From: a virus
IMG/VR virus record: IMGVR_UViG_3300021356_000134
Location: 1 to 27,130 of that record
Strand: one strand, 5' to 3'
Length of the DNA: 27,130 nucleotides
Shown: positions 15,452 through 21,629 of the stretch, piece by piece
Layout of the letters: every line of letters begins with the position of its first letter
Numbering within the stretch: position 1 is the first letter of the stretch
Position numbers and translations under genes: made by a program
The notes under the pieces: generated by a model
Databases searched by the model: none
What the model was told of the DNA's origin: nothing
What the model saw: only the letters and a program-made list of their open reading frames with translations

Positions 15452-16267
15452 CCATTGGCCTTTCCCGAATCTTTCAAAAGGGTTTCCACAATGAGGGCAA
15501 ATGGGGTAAAGCTTCTTACCCAGCTTCCAATCTTTATCCATCAGTTCATAGTCAACAGGTACGCCATCATTGTCCAATATTGGAGTCACAATTACCTTGA
15601 ACCAATCGAGAGGGTTCCACTCCCCGCAACTACATTCGACAAACCATTCTCTTCTATCCGAGAGCGAGTACTCCTCTTCGATACCCACCCCCTGTGCGGT
15701 AGGGTTAGCTATTAACCTAAGTATCTGGTATGGACTAGCTCCAACACGGTCCTTGGCGTAACTTATGTTACTAAGAGTACATTCGTCATACTCGTCTACT
15801 GTCAAAACGTCCGCTGGGAACTCTCGGAAATCAGAACGGACGTTTGATCCAACAAACTTGATGACGCCCTTGCCAAAGTTCTTCATGGTCGTGTTATCGA
15901 AAAACCCTGAAGACAAGTACTTCTTGTACTCAGGTACCTGCTGAATACACTTGTCTATGCGGTTCTGGACATACGATGTCTTGTGATCGTGCTTCGGCAG
16001 AACATAGAAGATACTCAGGCCACAAGCTGCCTGCGAGAAGAGATCTACAATAGCCCACTCAGTCTTGAAGCTCTGCGTCGAACCTTTGATGACCACCTTT
16101 CGAGAGAGAGTATTGTAAAGTGATAGTAGGTGATCACATTTGTCGAAATTCATCTTCTGATTACGAGTGTTCCGGTGGTGGTTCTTCGCGAAGTCTACTC
16201 GCTTATGCCTAACTTGTAGTAACTTCTCTGCTACTGCAAGTTGAGATTTATCTAACCTATCTATCAT
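15449..16267 (-). CDS. Terminase large subunit, ATPase half (GpA-like)
   Basis: 272 residues, ATG at 16267 with GAGG upstream. Walker A is the variant KGSTQSFKT at residues 61-69 following VVI. Walker B is VLTVDEYDE near 152-160. A Cys pair set near the end (CSCGEW and CPHCGNPF) matches the zinc-containing linker of GpA-type terminases. The ATPase drives DNA into the prohead through the portal. The half ends at an in-frame TAA, and the rest of the protein continues in the same frame at 14615-15448. Without readthrough the motor would lack its nuclease. Confidence 0.88.
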   Translation of the reverse strand: MIDRLDKSQLAVAEKLLQVRHKRVDFAKNHHRNTRNQKMNFDKCDHLLSLYNTLSRKVVIKGSTQSFKTEWAIVDLFSQAACGLSIFYVLPKHDHKTSYVQNRIDKCIQQVPEYKKYLSSGFFDNTTMKNFGKGVIKFVGSNVRSDFREFPADVLTVDEYDECTLSNISYAKDRVGASPYQILRLIANPTAQGVGIEEEYSLSDRREWFVECSCGEWNPLDWFKVIVTPILDNDGVPVDYELMDKDWKLGKKLYPICPHCGNPFERFGKGQW

Positions 16268-16280
16268 ACATTCCTCTAAT

Positions 16281-16943
16281 TTACATTTTGTTCCCGTACT
16301 TCAAGAGATTATCAATTGATTCCTTGATGTCTTCTTCTGACCGCTCTGCGGTTGCTTCTATATCTTCACTCTTCTCTTGGAACCGTTCGAGACCTTTGAA
16401 TAGTTCTTCAGGGTTCTTGGGGATTACCCCTGTTTTGAAAAGTAGATCAAGTCGCATCTCTCGTGCCTTTAGGGCAGCTTGGTAGAAACGAGACTTAGAT
16501 CCCGTGTCAGGAAGGTCTATTACAACCTTCTCCACTTTGCCTTCCTGAGTAACTACCTCCTGAACACTCTTTGACTTGTCCGAGCGAGCTACTTCAAATA
16601 ATGCTACCCGTTCTAGCTCCTCTAACCACTGGAGATTCTCGGCTACCATAGTAAGAGGATCGGTGTGTAGTATGTCTTCCCGAAACCTCCGGCCCAATGC
16701 CTTTAGATCACTGTAGACAGATTTCTTCTCTATGTTAAGTGCAGCAGCAATGTTACTAGTGGAAACTCCACGAAGTCTCATCTCCCAAACTTTAGCCATA
16801 CGGTCTTCCCGCTCATGCTTTGTAGGCAGGGTGCGAGGTGTCTTGGTGATAAGATCACGTTCGTCAGGGGTGTCGGAAGGGACTAACTCAGCAGAGACAA
16901 CGTCAACTTCGTCTTCGGTTGATTTTTTTCGGAAGTCTTTCAT
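16281..16943 (-). CDS. Terminase small subunit-like protein with HTH
   Basis: 220 residues, ATG at 16943 overlapping the upstream stop as TAATG. Residues 45-90 contain a helix-turn-helix: AKVWEMRLRGVSTSNIAAAL then NIEKKSVYSDLKALGRRF. The rest is helical and acidic, with a charged C-terminal tail. The position directly before the ATPase gene and the HTH-plus-helical-oligomerisation plan fit a small terminase, which recognises phage DNA for packaging. The HTH is of the homeodomain-like/WhiA-like type, and a regulatory role cannot be excluded. Confidence 0.7.
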   Translation of the reverse strand: MKDFRKKSTEDEVDVVSAELVPSDTPDERDLITKTPRTLPTKHEREDRMAKVWEMRLRGVSTSNIAAALNIEKKSVYSDLKALGRRFREDILHTDPLTMVAENLQWLEELERVALFEVARSDKSKSVQEVVTQEGKVEKVVIDLPDTGSKSRFYQAALKAREMRLDLLFKTGVIPKNPEELFKGLERFQEKSEDIEATAERSEEDIKESIDNLLKYGNKM

Positions 16944-17545
16944 TAGCTCTCTATCCCCTTTTCCCTTATGACTCTCAACATATTAAGCTGCTTTGGCGAA
17001 ATCCAACCGCGCTTCTTGTATTGGTTGGCTATGCTGGAGAGCATCTCTTTATTCTTCTCGTTGAGGTTACTCCTTATTTCCTGACACATGAAAATGGCCT
17101 CATCTACCGCGACACCTGCTCGCTCGAATTGGACAAGATCATGCCCACTTGCTCGCTGCTCGCAGTAGTAACTACAACGGTCTCTAAATTTCTTCTCCAT
17201 CCAATCGGGGATCTCGTACATACCGTGGTATACGCGGTCTGTCACATACGCTAGAAAGTTGTCGTACCCCCCGTCAACAAGAGTGAAGTTCCCCGCACGG
17301 TACTCCTCCAGAGCCTTGAAGAACTCTGGCTTGTCCGCACTTAGCTCTTCCAAGTACCCCTCAGGATTTGCTCTCTTAGCAAAAATCTTACGTTGATCTT
17401 CCCTGCGTTTAACAGAGAATGTAAGCATCTTCTTCTTTATCTTTTCTGGGGAGGGGGTAGGGGCGCAACGGTCACAAAGAATGAGTTTGCCGTGTTCTTC
17501 CAAGGGCGTTCCAGCCCACCCGCACTTATTACAAACTGGTTCCAT
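16943..17545 (-). CDS. Zinc-ribbon phage protein with C-terminal LSxKQ-type motif
   Basis: 200 residues from the ATG at 17545 (AAGGAAG upstream); an open stretch to 17614 has no better start. An N-terminal zinc ribbon has two Cys pairs (CNKCGW and CDRC, residues 4-7 and 23-26). A central helical region of unknown function follows. The C-terminus NQYKKRGWISPKQLNMLRVI resembles the '..kgwlS.kQ...l..i' element found in assorted phage DNA-metabolism proteins. The overlap with the small terminase suggests a packaging or late DNA role. The family is not identified. Confidence 0.6.
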   Translation of the reverse strand: MEPVCNKCGWAGTPLEEHGKLILCDRCAPTPSPEKIKKKMLTFSVKRREDQRKIFAKRANPEGYLEELSADKPEFFKALEEYRAGNFTLVDGGYDNFLAYVTDRVYHGMYEIPDWMEKKFRDRCSYYCEQRASGHDLVQFERAGVAVDEAIFMCQEIRSNLNEKNKEMLSSIANQYKKRGWISPKQLNMLRVIREKGIES

Positions 17546-17559
17546 AATTCTTCCTTTAA

Positions 17560-17922
17560 TCAATCGGAGAAATCGCGGCGTACAACGCCATTGTGTTTCC
17601 AGTGAACGCGACAAGGCCGATCTTCTACGAAAGTCTTCTCTAGTTCCAATGTGTCTGCGTCTATTACAAAGTGAGAGTAGAATGCGTCAAAATCTTCGTG
17701 AGGCTCAACGTCTATAGCGGGGGTTCCAATCTGGTCATCCCGATAAAAGACTACTCCTAGTTCTTGCAAACGTTTGCACTCAAGGTTGACATCTATCTTA
17801 GATTCGGACCAATCGGCGGCCTCTTCAAAATAGGGGATCTTCGTAATAGTAAGCGGCATACAAGGTAGTAGGCTATATACCTGTATGGTGATGTACTGTT
17901 CTTGGTATGCGTCTTCGATCAT
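17560..17922 (-). CDS. Hypothetical protein
   Basis: 120 residues with ATGA overlap with the upstream gene. A mixed alpha/beta, acidic protein with no recognised motif. It includes ITKIPYFEEAADWSE near the N-terminus and FYSHFVIDADTLELEKTFV near the C-terminus. A GCAAACGTTTGC box is inside the gene and encodes CKRLQ in this frame. It is part of the coupled cassette from 19415 down to 17560. Confidence 0.6.
   Translation of the reverse strand: MIEDAYQEQYITIQVYSLLPCMPLTITKIPYFEEAADWSESKIDVNLECKRLQELGVVFYRDDQIGTPAIDVEPHEDFDAFYSHFVIDADTLELEKTFVEDRPCRVHWKHNGVVRRDFSD
17766..17777. promoter_or_regulatory. GCAAACGTTTGC palindromic box 5, inside a gene
   Basis: Perfect copy inside the 17560-17922 gene, about 220 bases before the next start downstream. 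One of two intragenic copies. Confidence 0.6.
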
Positions 17923-18290
17923 GCTACTGCCTCACAGAGTACACTCTTACCAGAGCGGGTCTTCCCAATAATACGAACAGCGGATACCTCCATATTATTT
18001 TCAACCAACTCTTGATGTTGGCTACGGACAAGGATACAAACGATACCCTTATGCTCTTCCGTAATGAACCACTTAGGACCATCAGCAGAATTACGTACAA
18101 CCGCATGACAAGTCACGAACAATCCTCCGTTATTCCCCGGCTCAGAGGATAGCTTAATGTAGTCATCCTCGAAAGGGTGGATGATACTGGAGGGGAGTGG
18201 TCCTCTATCCACAAACTGAGAGAACACCTCAGGAGCGATAAAGTCTGAGGAGTACTTCTGTTCTGAAAAAGGAGCGTCTTCAATAATCAT
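17919..18290 (-). CDS. Hypothetical protein
   Basis: 123 residues, ATG at 18290 with AGAGGT upstream and overlap with the preceding gene. The sequence looks like a small alpha/beta domain (GLFVTCHAVVRNSADGPKWF, then CILVRSQHQELVENNMEVSA). A Walker-A-like string GKTRSGKS at 109-116 is at the extreme C-terminus with no room for an NTPase fold, so it is taken as chance. Function unknown. Confidence 0.6.
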   Translation of the reverse strand: MIIEDAPFSEQKYSSDFIAPEVFSQFVDRGPLPSSIIHPFEDDYIKLSSEPGNNGGLFVTCHAVVRNSADGPKWFITEEHKGIVCILVRSQHQELVENNMEVSAVRIIGKTRSGKSVLCEAVA

Positions 18291-18624
18291 TAGTTACCTC
18301 TTTGAGTCTGGGTTCAAACTTTTGAAACAAGGTTGCGATCTCATCCATTGACAAAATCTTTTTTGTGGTTACATGCTGGGCGTCTACGGGGTCAACAAAT
18401 GGGAAAACAATAGTAAGAGCAGTAGGCTCAACGTCACATACCACCCCTTCGGGGGCTTTCTTGAACTCAGGAATAGGGAACCGCGCCCTCTGTCCCTCTT
18501 TGCAGAGGGGGAGAGGGAACTGCATCTTTGCTCGGAAGATCTTCTTCGATGGAACACCCCGTGCGTCCACTAGGACAATAGTCACAGAACGTGACCGAGT
18601 AGGTACCCTAAGCTTCGTCTGCAT
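18280..18624 (-). CDS. Hypothetical protein
   Basis: 114 residues from the ATG at 18624, chosen because GGAG lies seven bases upstream; upstream in-frame ATGs at 18645 and 18675 have poorer sites. The protein is basic at the N-terminus, with beta segments (SVTIVLVDARG, LTIVFPFVDP) and a C-terminal helix. Its start overlaps the end of the upstream gene by 17 bases. No family is recognised. Confidence 0.55.
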   Translation of the reverse strand: MQTKLRVPTRSRSVTIVLVDARGVPSKKIFRAKMQFPLPLCKEGQRARFPIPEFKKAPEGVVCDVEPTALTIVFPFVDPVDAQHVTTKKILSMDEIATLFQKFEPRLKEVTNDY

Positions 18625-18895
18625 CTGGATCTCCAATGAATTCATAACTGGTCTGGCTTGCCGACATCTCAGCAAGCGTCTTCATGGTGCGGAAAGCGTG
18701 CCCGCCGCACAAGACTGTTACTTTATTTTTTGACACCTTTGTCTCCATCTGCTCGGGAGAAAACCTCTGCACGTACCGCACAGTAACAAACCCCTTTACG
18801 TGCTGTTGAGGGGTTCCCAATGTACTCGCTTCTTTATCCATGATCAAGTGCTGTGCCTCCCCTATAGTCGCTGCAATGTCTGTTGGATGGCTCAT
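18608..18895 (-). CDS. Hypothetical protein
   Basis: 95 residues with ATGA overlap at 18892-18895. There is a helical N-terminus, a strand HVKGFVTVRYVQRF, and a Gly/His-containing segment VTVLCGGHAFRTMKTLAEM. No family is recognised. It sits in the coupled run of small late-region leader genes. Confidence 0.55.
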   Translation of the reverse strand: MSHPTDIAATIGEAQHLIMDKEASTLGTPQQHVKGFVTVRYVQRFSPEQMETKVSKNKVTVLCGGHAFRTMKTLAEMSASQTSYEFIGDPDADEA

Positions 18896-19215
18896 TCTAC
18901 TGGCATCAATTTAGCGTGGGGGAGTGGTGCCAAGGGAGGTGTCGGTTCGCCTGCTTCTCGGATGTCTTCTAGCTCCTCCAAGAGAAGGGTACGCCCATGA
19001 CATAGCTGTAGGAGAACTGTCCCGTCATCCTGCTCAACTGGCTCACCCATCAGGGGACAGTGGTCTGTGCAGGGGAGACCTACAGGGGTCATCTTACCAG
19101 AGTTGAAACCCTTCTTCGCTCTGAACCAGCTTGAAGAAAAGCGACAATCTTGTTGTTTCAAGACCCCTCTACGCTCGATGAAGAGGTGACCATCTTTATC
19201 CAGCTTCGCTTTCAT
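18892..19215 (-). CDS. Small Cys-rich phage protein, probable metal binder
   Basis: 107 residues from the ATG at 19215, which overlaps the preceding TGA as ATGA. Cys residues are arranged as DCRFSS, then GLPCTDHCPLMGEP, then LQLCHGRTL. This is the pattern of a short phage protein seen in many tailed phages ('C..HCPLFGEP ... C.GRTL'), probably a small zinc-binding domain. The C-terminus is Pro-rich. Function is unknown, but it neighbours a DNA-binding RHH protein at the head of the late operon. Confidence 0.65.
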   Translation of the reverse strand: MKAKLDKDGHLFIERRGVLKQQDCRFSSSWFRAKKGFNSGKMTPVGLPCTDHCPLMGEPVEQDDGTVLLQLCHGRTLLLEELEDIREAGEPTPPLAPLPHAKLMPVE

Positions 19216-19415
19216 GCTGGTCCCACATGAAGAGATCCAAACGCCTTTGGAGCGGGGGCAGGTCGCCACCCTGAAGCGGTGCGAAGTGTCATGCGGACCC
19301 ACGCATTGAAGGGGATGCCAATCTCATGGCAGATCTCACGGTAAGCGTCGTACTCAGTTTCTTCCAACCAGACGCTGACGCGGGTTCCATTTTTTAGTTG
19401 ATTTGGGCGAGCCAT
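19212..19415 (-). CDS. Ribbon-helix-helix DNA-binding protein
   Basis: 67 residues from the ATG at 19415, with AGGA upstream; the longer open frame to 19532 includes non-coding DNA. The element TRVSVWLEETEYDAYREICH, followed by GIPFNAWVRMTLR, has the strand-helix-turn-helix pattern of Arc/MetJ proteins, which bind short operator repeats as dimers. It is the first gene after the control region, and nearby palindromes at 19775-19797 and 19830-19850 are possible targets, so autoregulation of the late operon is likely. The target is inferred. Confidence 0.72.
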   Translation of the reverse strand: MARPNQLKNGTRVSVWLEETEYDAYREICHEIGIPFNAWVRMTLRTASGWRPAPAPKAFGSLHVGPA

Positions 19416-19457
19416 TTCGTTTTCCTGTTTTGATGATGATACCGATAACGAGAGTAA

Positions 19458-19486
19458 CTTATACCACTTCCAGAATTTTACAACAC
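19458..19486 (-). promoter_or_regulatory. Candidate late promoter
   Basis: On the minus strand GTGTTG (19481-19486), a 17-base spacer and TATAAG (19458-19463), the latter preceded by TG as an extended -10. It is about 40 bases before the first late gene. It may be read by host sigma-70 or by the phage sigma-like factor. Confidence 0.5.
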
Positions 19487-19500
19487 CTTTTGGAAAAATT

Positions 19501-19524
19501 GGGGAAGGGGGTTGGGGGAAGGGG
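19501..19524 (+). other. G-quadruplex motif next to the late promoter
   Basis: Four G-runs of 4, 5, 5 and 4 bases separated by AA, TT and AA on the plus strand. The complementary minus strand is C-rich and could form an i-motif. It ends 14 bases upstream of the candidate -35 element. Confidence 0.8.
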
Positions 19525-19573
19525 TGAGGCAAAAGAAATCATCGGAAGAAGAGTTCTGGTGATGTTCTCTGAT

Positions 19574-19670
19574 GGGGTGAAACCCCGAGGCGGGTGGCGA
19601 GGAACCGAGCCACGCCAAGCCGAAGGCGCGGAGTGAGCGGAGCGAACGGAGAAGTTGAGCGAAGCGAAAC
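19574..19670 (+). other. Structured hairpin array and GAGCG repeats, non-coding
   Basis: This part of the non-coding stretch has three consecutive hairpins: GGGGT-GAA-ACCCC (19574-19586), GTGGC...GCCAC with outer GGC/GCC (19589-19616), and GCC-GAA-GGC (19619-19627). Two near-identical direct repeats of the form TGAGCGRAGCGAAC follow at 19634-19647 and 19656-19670. Open frames over it are low in complexity and look non-coding. It may be a small RNA or a protein-binding array. Confidence 0.45.
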
Positions 19671-19710
19671 ACCGAAACGTGACAAAATTGTAGCAAAATT
19701 TCATTGGGGA

Positions 19711-19730
19711 AAAAAGCCCCCGTAGGGGGC
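19711..19730 (-). terminator. Rho-independent terminator, minus strand
   Basis: GCCCCC-GTA-GGGGGC (19716-19730) read on the minus strand is followed by TTTTTT. It would end transcription of the small gene at 19951-20157 and insulate the late promoter. The loop of three is short, but the stem is all G-C. Confidence 0.8.
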
Positions 19731-19745
19731 TAGTTCCAAATTTTC

Positions 19746-19850
19746 TTGTATTATACAAAGTCGGTTTCATACGACTCTCTTTACGTAGTAAAGAGAGGAG
19801 TCAATTTTGAGTCGATTTGTTTGGTGGTGGTACTATACGTAGTATAGTAC
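19746..19850. promoter_or_regulatory. Three palindromes in the control region, two sharing TACGTAGTA
   Basis: TTGTAT-T-ATACAA at 19746-19758. CTCTCTTTAC-GTA-GTAAAGAGAG at 19775-19797 has 10-bp arms. A palindrome at 19830-19850 has arms GTACTATAC/GTATAGTAC around GTA. The last two share the centre TACGTAGTA and look like a pair of operators for one dimeric regulator, or origin elements. An AT-rich stretch (about 19849-19880) follows. Confidence 0.6.
19807..19836 (+). promoter_or_regulatory. Weak candidate early promoter overlapping a palindrome
   Basis: TTGAGT (19807-19812), an 18-base spacer and TACTAT (19831-19836). The -10 lies inside the palindrome at 19830-19850, so a protein bound there would block it. 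The match to consensus is modest, and the first plus-strand gene is about 400 bases away. Confidence 0.25.
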
Positions 19851-19881
19851 TATTATTAAATAAATAGAGTTAAAATTGCAG

Positions 19882-19946
19882 GCGCGTGCGCGAGCTTGAG
19901 CGCACATACACGAGAGCGCGCGTGGACGCACACGTATATATGCGCG
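19882..19946. other. Alternating purine-pyrimidine tracts
   Basis: Four uninterrupted alternating runs of 11 (19882-19892), 13 (19900-19912), 9 (19916-19924) and 21 bases (19926-19946) lie within 65 bases. They are mostly GC and CA/TG steps, with TATATA in the last. Such DNA can adopt the Z form under supercoiling. It is adjacent to an AT-rich segment. No gene covers it. Confidence 0.6.
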
Positions 19947-19950
19947 AGGC

Positions 19951-20157
19951 TCACTTCAATCGGTCGTTGAGCTTGTCCTGCCAAGACAGCACCTTCTTTC
20001 TTTCGTCAGGTCGATCCTTTAATGCTCTGAGCATTTGCAGTAATTTTCCCACCCTTTCAGAATAGGACTTGACTTCTTTGCGATGTAAGTGTAGCTTACA
20101 AAGCGTGATCATGTGCATACCTGCGCTGCACGCAAAAGCGATTTCGATGAAATCCAT
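19951..20157 (-). CDS. Small hypothetical protein
   Basis: 68 residues, ATG at 20157 with AAGGAGATAG upstream. The N-terminus is weakly hydrophobic (FIEIAFACSAGMHMITLCKL), then a basic helical segment with likely coiled-coil character (YSERVGKLLQMLRALKDRP). It is divergent from the sulfotransferase gene and is terminated by the hairpin at 19711-19730. A small regulator or membrane-associated peptide is possible; it is not recognised. Confidence 0.6.
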   Translation of the reverse strand: MDFIEIAFACSAGMHMITLCKLHLHRKEVKSYSERVGKLLQMLRALKDRPDERKKVLSWQDKLNDRLK

Positions 20158-20182
20158 AAGTACTATCTCCTTTACTTAGTAC

Positions 20183-20197
20183 GCACTAACTTAGTGC
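20183..20197. promoter_or_regulatory. Operator-like palindrome GCACTAACTTAGTGC
   Basis: Perfect 7-bp arms around a central C in the 74-base divergent intergenic region between the 68-aa gene and the sulfotransferase gene. The position suits an operator controlling both directions. Confidence 0.45.
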
Positions 20198-20231
20198 TTA
20201 GTTGCCAAAATTCAACGGAAGGAATTGTAAA

Positions 20232-20807
20232 ATGTCAGTAGTTAATCATAGATTAAAAACCACGTTCGTGCATGTCCCTAAGACCGCAGGGGTAGCTATT
20301 TGCACTTCACTAGGACTTCGTATTGGAGGTCACCGACGTTTCCAAGATATGCGTAGGCGTACCCCGGAAAGTTATTTTGTGTTTTCAGTAGTTCGTAACC
20401 CTTGGGACAGGTTGGTGTCGGCTTACACCTATTTCAAATCAGGCGGTAGGGGGTTCCCTAATGATAAAGCTATGCAACGCACTTTATCACCTTTTAAGAC
20501 TTTCGCTGGTTTTTGTGAAAGCATAAGCCCTGAGTTGATAGCACAGTGGACAAAGATTGTCCCCCACTTTCTTCCTCAGGTATACTGGAGCGACCCTCGT
20601 ATAGACAAAGTCTGTCGATTCGAGAATATAAAGGAAGACTTTGCCGAGGTGTGTTCTCACATTGAAACTGGTGGTGTCCCTCTTTTACGTCGAAATGTGA
20701 GTGACCATGCTAGGTATACCGAGTACTATGACAGTAGCTCTCAGGAGAAGGTTGCTAAGATCTACAATAGCGACATTCAGACCTACAATTACAAATTTGG
20801 AGATTGA
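20232..20807 (+). CDS. PAPS-dependent sulfotransferase
   Basis: 191 residues from the ATG at 20232 (AAGGAA upstream); a TTG at 20202 is less likely. The 5'-phosphosulfate loop is FVHVPKTAG (residues 12-20), with the catalytic-site Lys 17. The 3'-phosphate motif is VVRNPWDRLVSAY (53-65), both typical of the Sulfotransfer_2 family, which acts on carbohydrates. The C-terminal part contains RFENIKEDFAEVC, also usual in the family. The acceptor is unknown. The next gene, ten codons' worth of ribosome-site spacing or less away, encodes APS kinase, which makes PAPS, so the two form a donor-plus-transferase unit. Phage glycan or host surface polysaccharide are plausible acceptors. Confidence 0.88.
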   Translation: MSVVNHRLKTTFVHVPKTAGVAICTSLGLRIGGHRRFQDMRRRTPESYFVFSVVRNPWDRLVSAYTYFKSGGRGFPNDKAMQRTLSPFKTFAGFCESISPELIAQWTKIVPHFLPQVYWSDPRIDKVCRFENIKEDFAEVCSHIETGGVPLLRRNVSDHARYTEYYDSSSQEKVAKIYNSDIQTYNYKFGD

Positions 20808-20809
20808 GT

Positions 20810-21304
20810 ATGGTTATTTGGCTTACAGGCTTGTCTGGTTCTGGGAAGAGTACTTTAGCAAAAGAGTTAGCTAAAGTGCTGCCCCGAGCATTCTTAGTAG
20901 ACGGAGATGATCTGAGGAAAGGTCTTTGCAATGACTTGGGGTTCGACGCAGAATCCCGAAACGAGCAATCACGTAGGGCAGCGGGAATAGCAAAGATAGC
21001 AGACGCAAACGTTTGCACTGTCCTTTGCTCTATCATAACCCCCTTTGAGAAGACCCGTGAAATGGTAAGAGCAATACTGTCCGAGAACGACCTTCGGGTA
21101 GTGTATCTAAGTACACCCATTGACGAGTGTCAGCGCAGAGATCCTAAGGGACTATATGCGAAGGCAGCGGCAGGAGAAATAAAGGACTTCACAGGTGTGG
21201 ACAGCGCATTCGAGGTGCCAAGTCATTACGACTCAAAAGTTGACACGACTGACAAGACGGTCAAGCAATGCGTAGATAAAATAATATCTGACCTAAGGTT
21301 GTAA
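20810..21304 (+). CDS. cysC: Adenylylsulfate (APS) kinase
   Basis: 164 residues, ATG at 20810 with GGAG seven bases upstream inside the sulfotransferase end. It phosphorylates APS to PAPS with ATP. P-loop GLSGSGKST at 7-15; VDGDDLRKGLCNDLGF near 31-47; SRNEQSRRAAGIAKI near 50-64; and the family signature RDPKGLYAKAAAGEIKDFTG near 107-126, with substrate-loop residues intact. Length matches short CysC enzymes with no ATP-sulfurylase domain, so APS must come from the host. A GCAAACGTTTGC box lies in the gene (encoding ANVC). All key residues are present, and activity is expected. Confidence 0.95.
   Translation: MVIWLTGLSGSGKSTLAKELAKVLPRAFLVDGDDLRKGLCNDLGFDAESRNEQSRRAAGIAKIADANVCTVLCSIITPFEKTREMVRAILSENDLRVVYLSTPIDECQRRDPKGLYAKAAAGEIKDFTGVDSAFEVPSHYDSKVDTTDKTVKQCVDKIISDLRL
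21005..21016. promoter_or_regulatory. GCAAACGTTTGC palindromic box 6, inside cysC
   Basis: Perfect 12-bp copy inside cysC. It is the only copy without the leading T, having C instead. Confidence 0.6.
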
Positions 21305-21326
21305 CTTAGCAAGCTTATGCTATATT
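21299..21326 (+). promoter_or_regulatory. Candidate sigma-70-type promoter
   Basis: TTGTAA (21299-21304), a 16-base spacer and TATATT (21321-21326), in the 58-base gap between cysC and the zinc-ribbon gene. It would start a transcript carrying the sigma-like gene and the downstream nucleotide genes. Confidence 0.5.
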
Positions 21327-21362
21327 GGTTAGGAAGTACTCAAAAAAAAAGACGAGGAAACA

Positions 21363-21629
21363 ATGGAACTAAATTCAGACCAAATTAAAAAACTCCGTAA
21401 TAAGGGACTAGGCCACTCTGTGTTATTAGCCCTAGAAGGACTTTGCCCTACCTGCGGTGATGCAGTTAACATTGACGATATTGCAGAAGCTGATGAGCTT
21501 TTACTGTACAATGCTTTTGGTATTTGCTTGGACTGCATCATCATGCACAAAGAAGAAGACCCGCCAGATCTTGTGGCTCTTTGTGAACAAAGAGCCTTAG
21601 AACATTTCAAGGAAACATTCGGGTGCTGA
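21363..21629 (+). CDS. Small zinc-ribbon-like protein
   Basis: 88 residues, ATG at 21363 with GAGG upstream. Two Cys pairs, CPTC (residues 28-31) and CLDC (56-59), are separated by a helical, acidic linker, and a helical C-terminus follows. It lies directly before the sigma-like gene, whose GTG start overlaps its stop. Such a neighbour could bind RNA polymerase or modulate the sigma factor, but this is speculation. The family is not recognised. Confidence 0.6.
   Translation: MELNSDQIKKLRNKGLGHSVLLALEGLCPTCGDAVNIDDIAEADELLLYNAFGICLDCIIMHKEEDPPDLVALCEQRALEHFKETFGC

Noticed and set aside
17919-18290. Walker A-like string GKTRSGKS in the 17919-18290 protein
   Set aside because: It lies at residues 109-116 of 123, with no following Walker B or NTPase fold; taken as chance.
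18494-18509. Hairpin CCCTCT-TTGC-AGAGGG inside the 18280-18624 gene
   Set aside because: It is internal to a gene with no T-run; no regulatory evidence.
19459-19770. Long open frame on the minus strand across the control region
   Set aside because: The translation is low in complexity with Ser/Pro/Arg bias and no ribosome site. It spans the terminator, hairpins and G-quadruplex, so it is non-coding.
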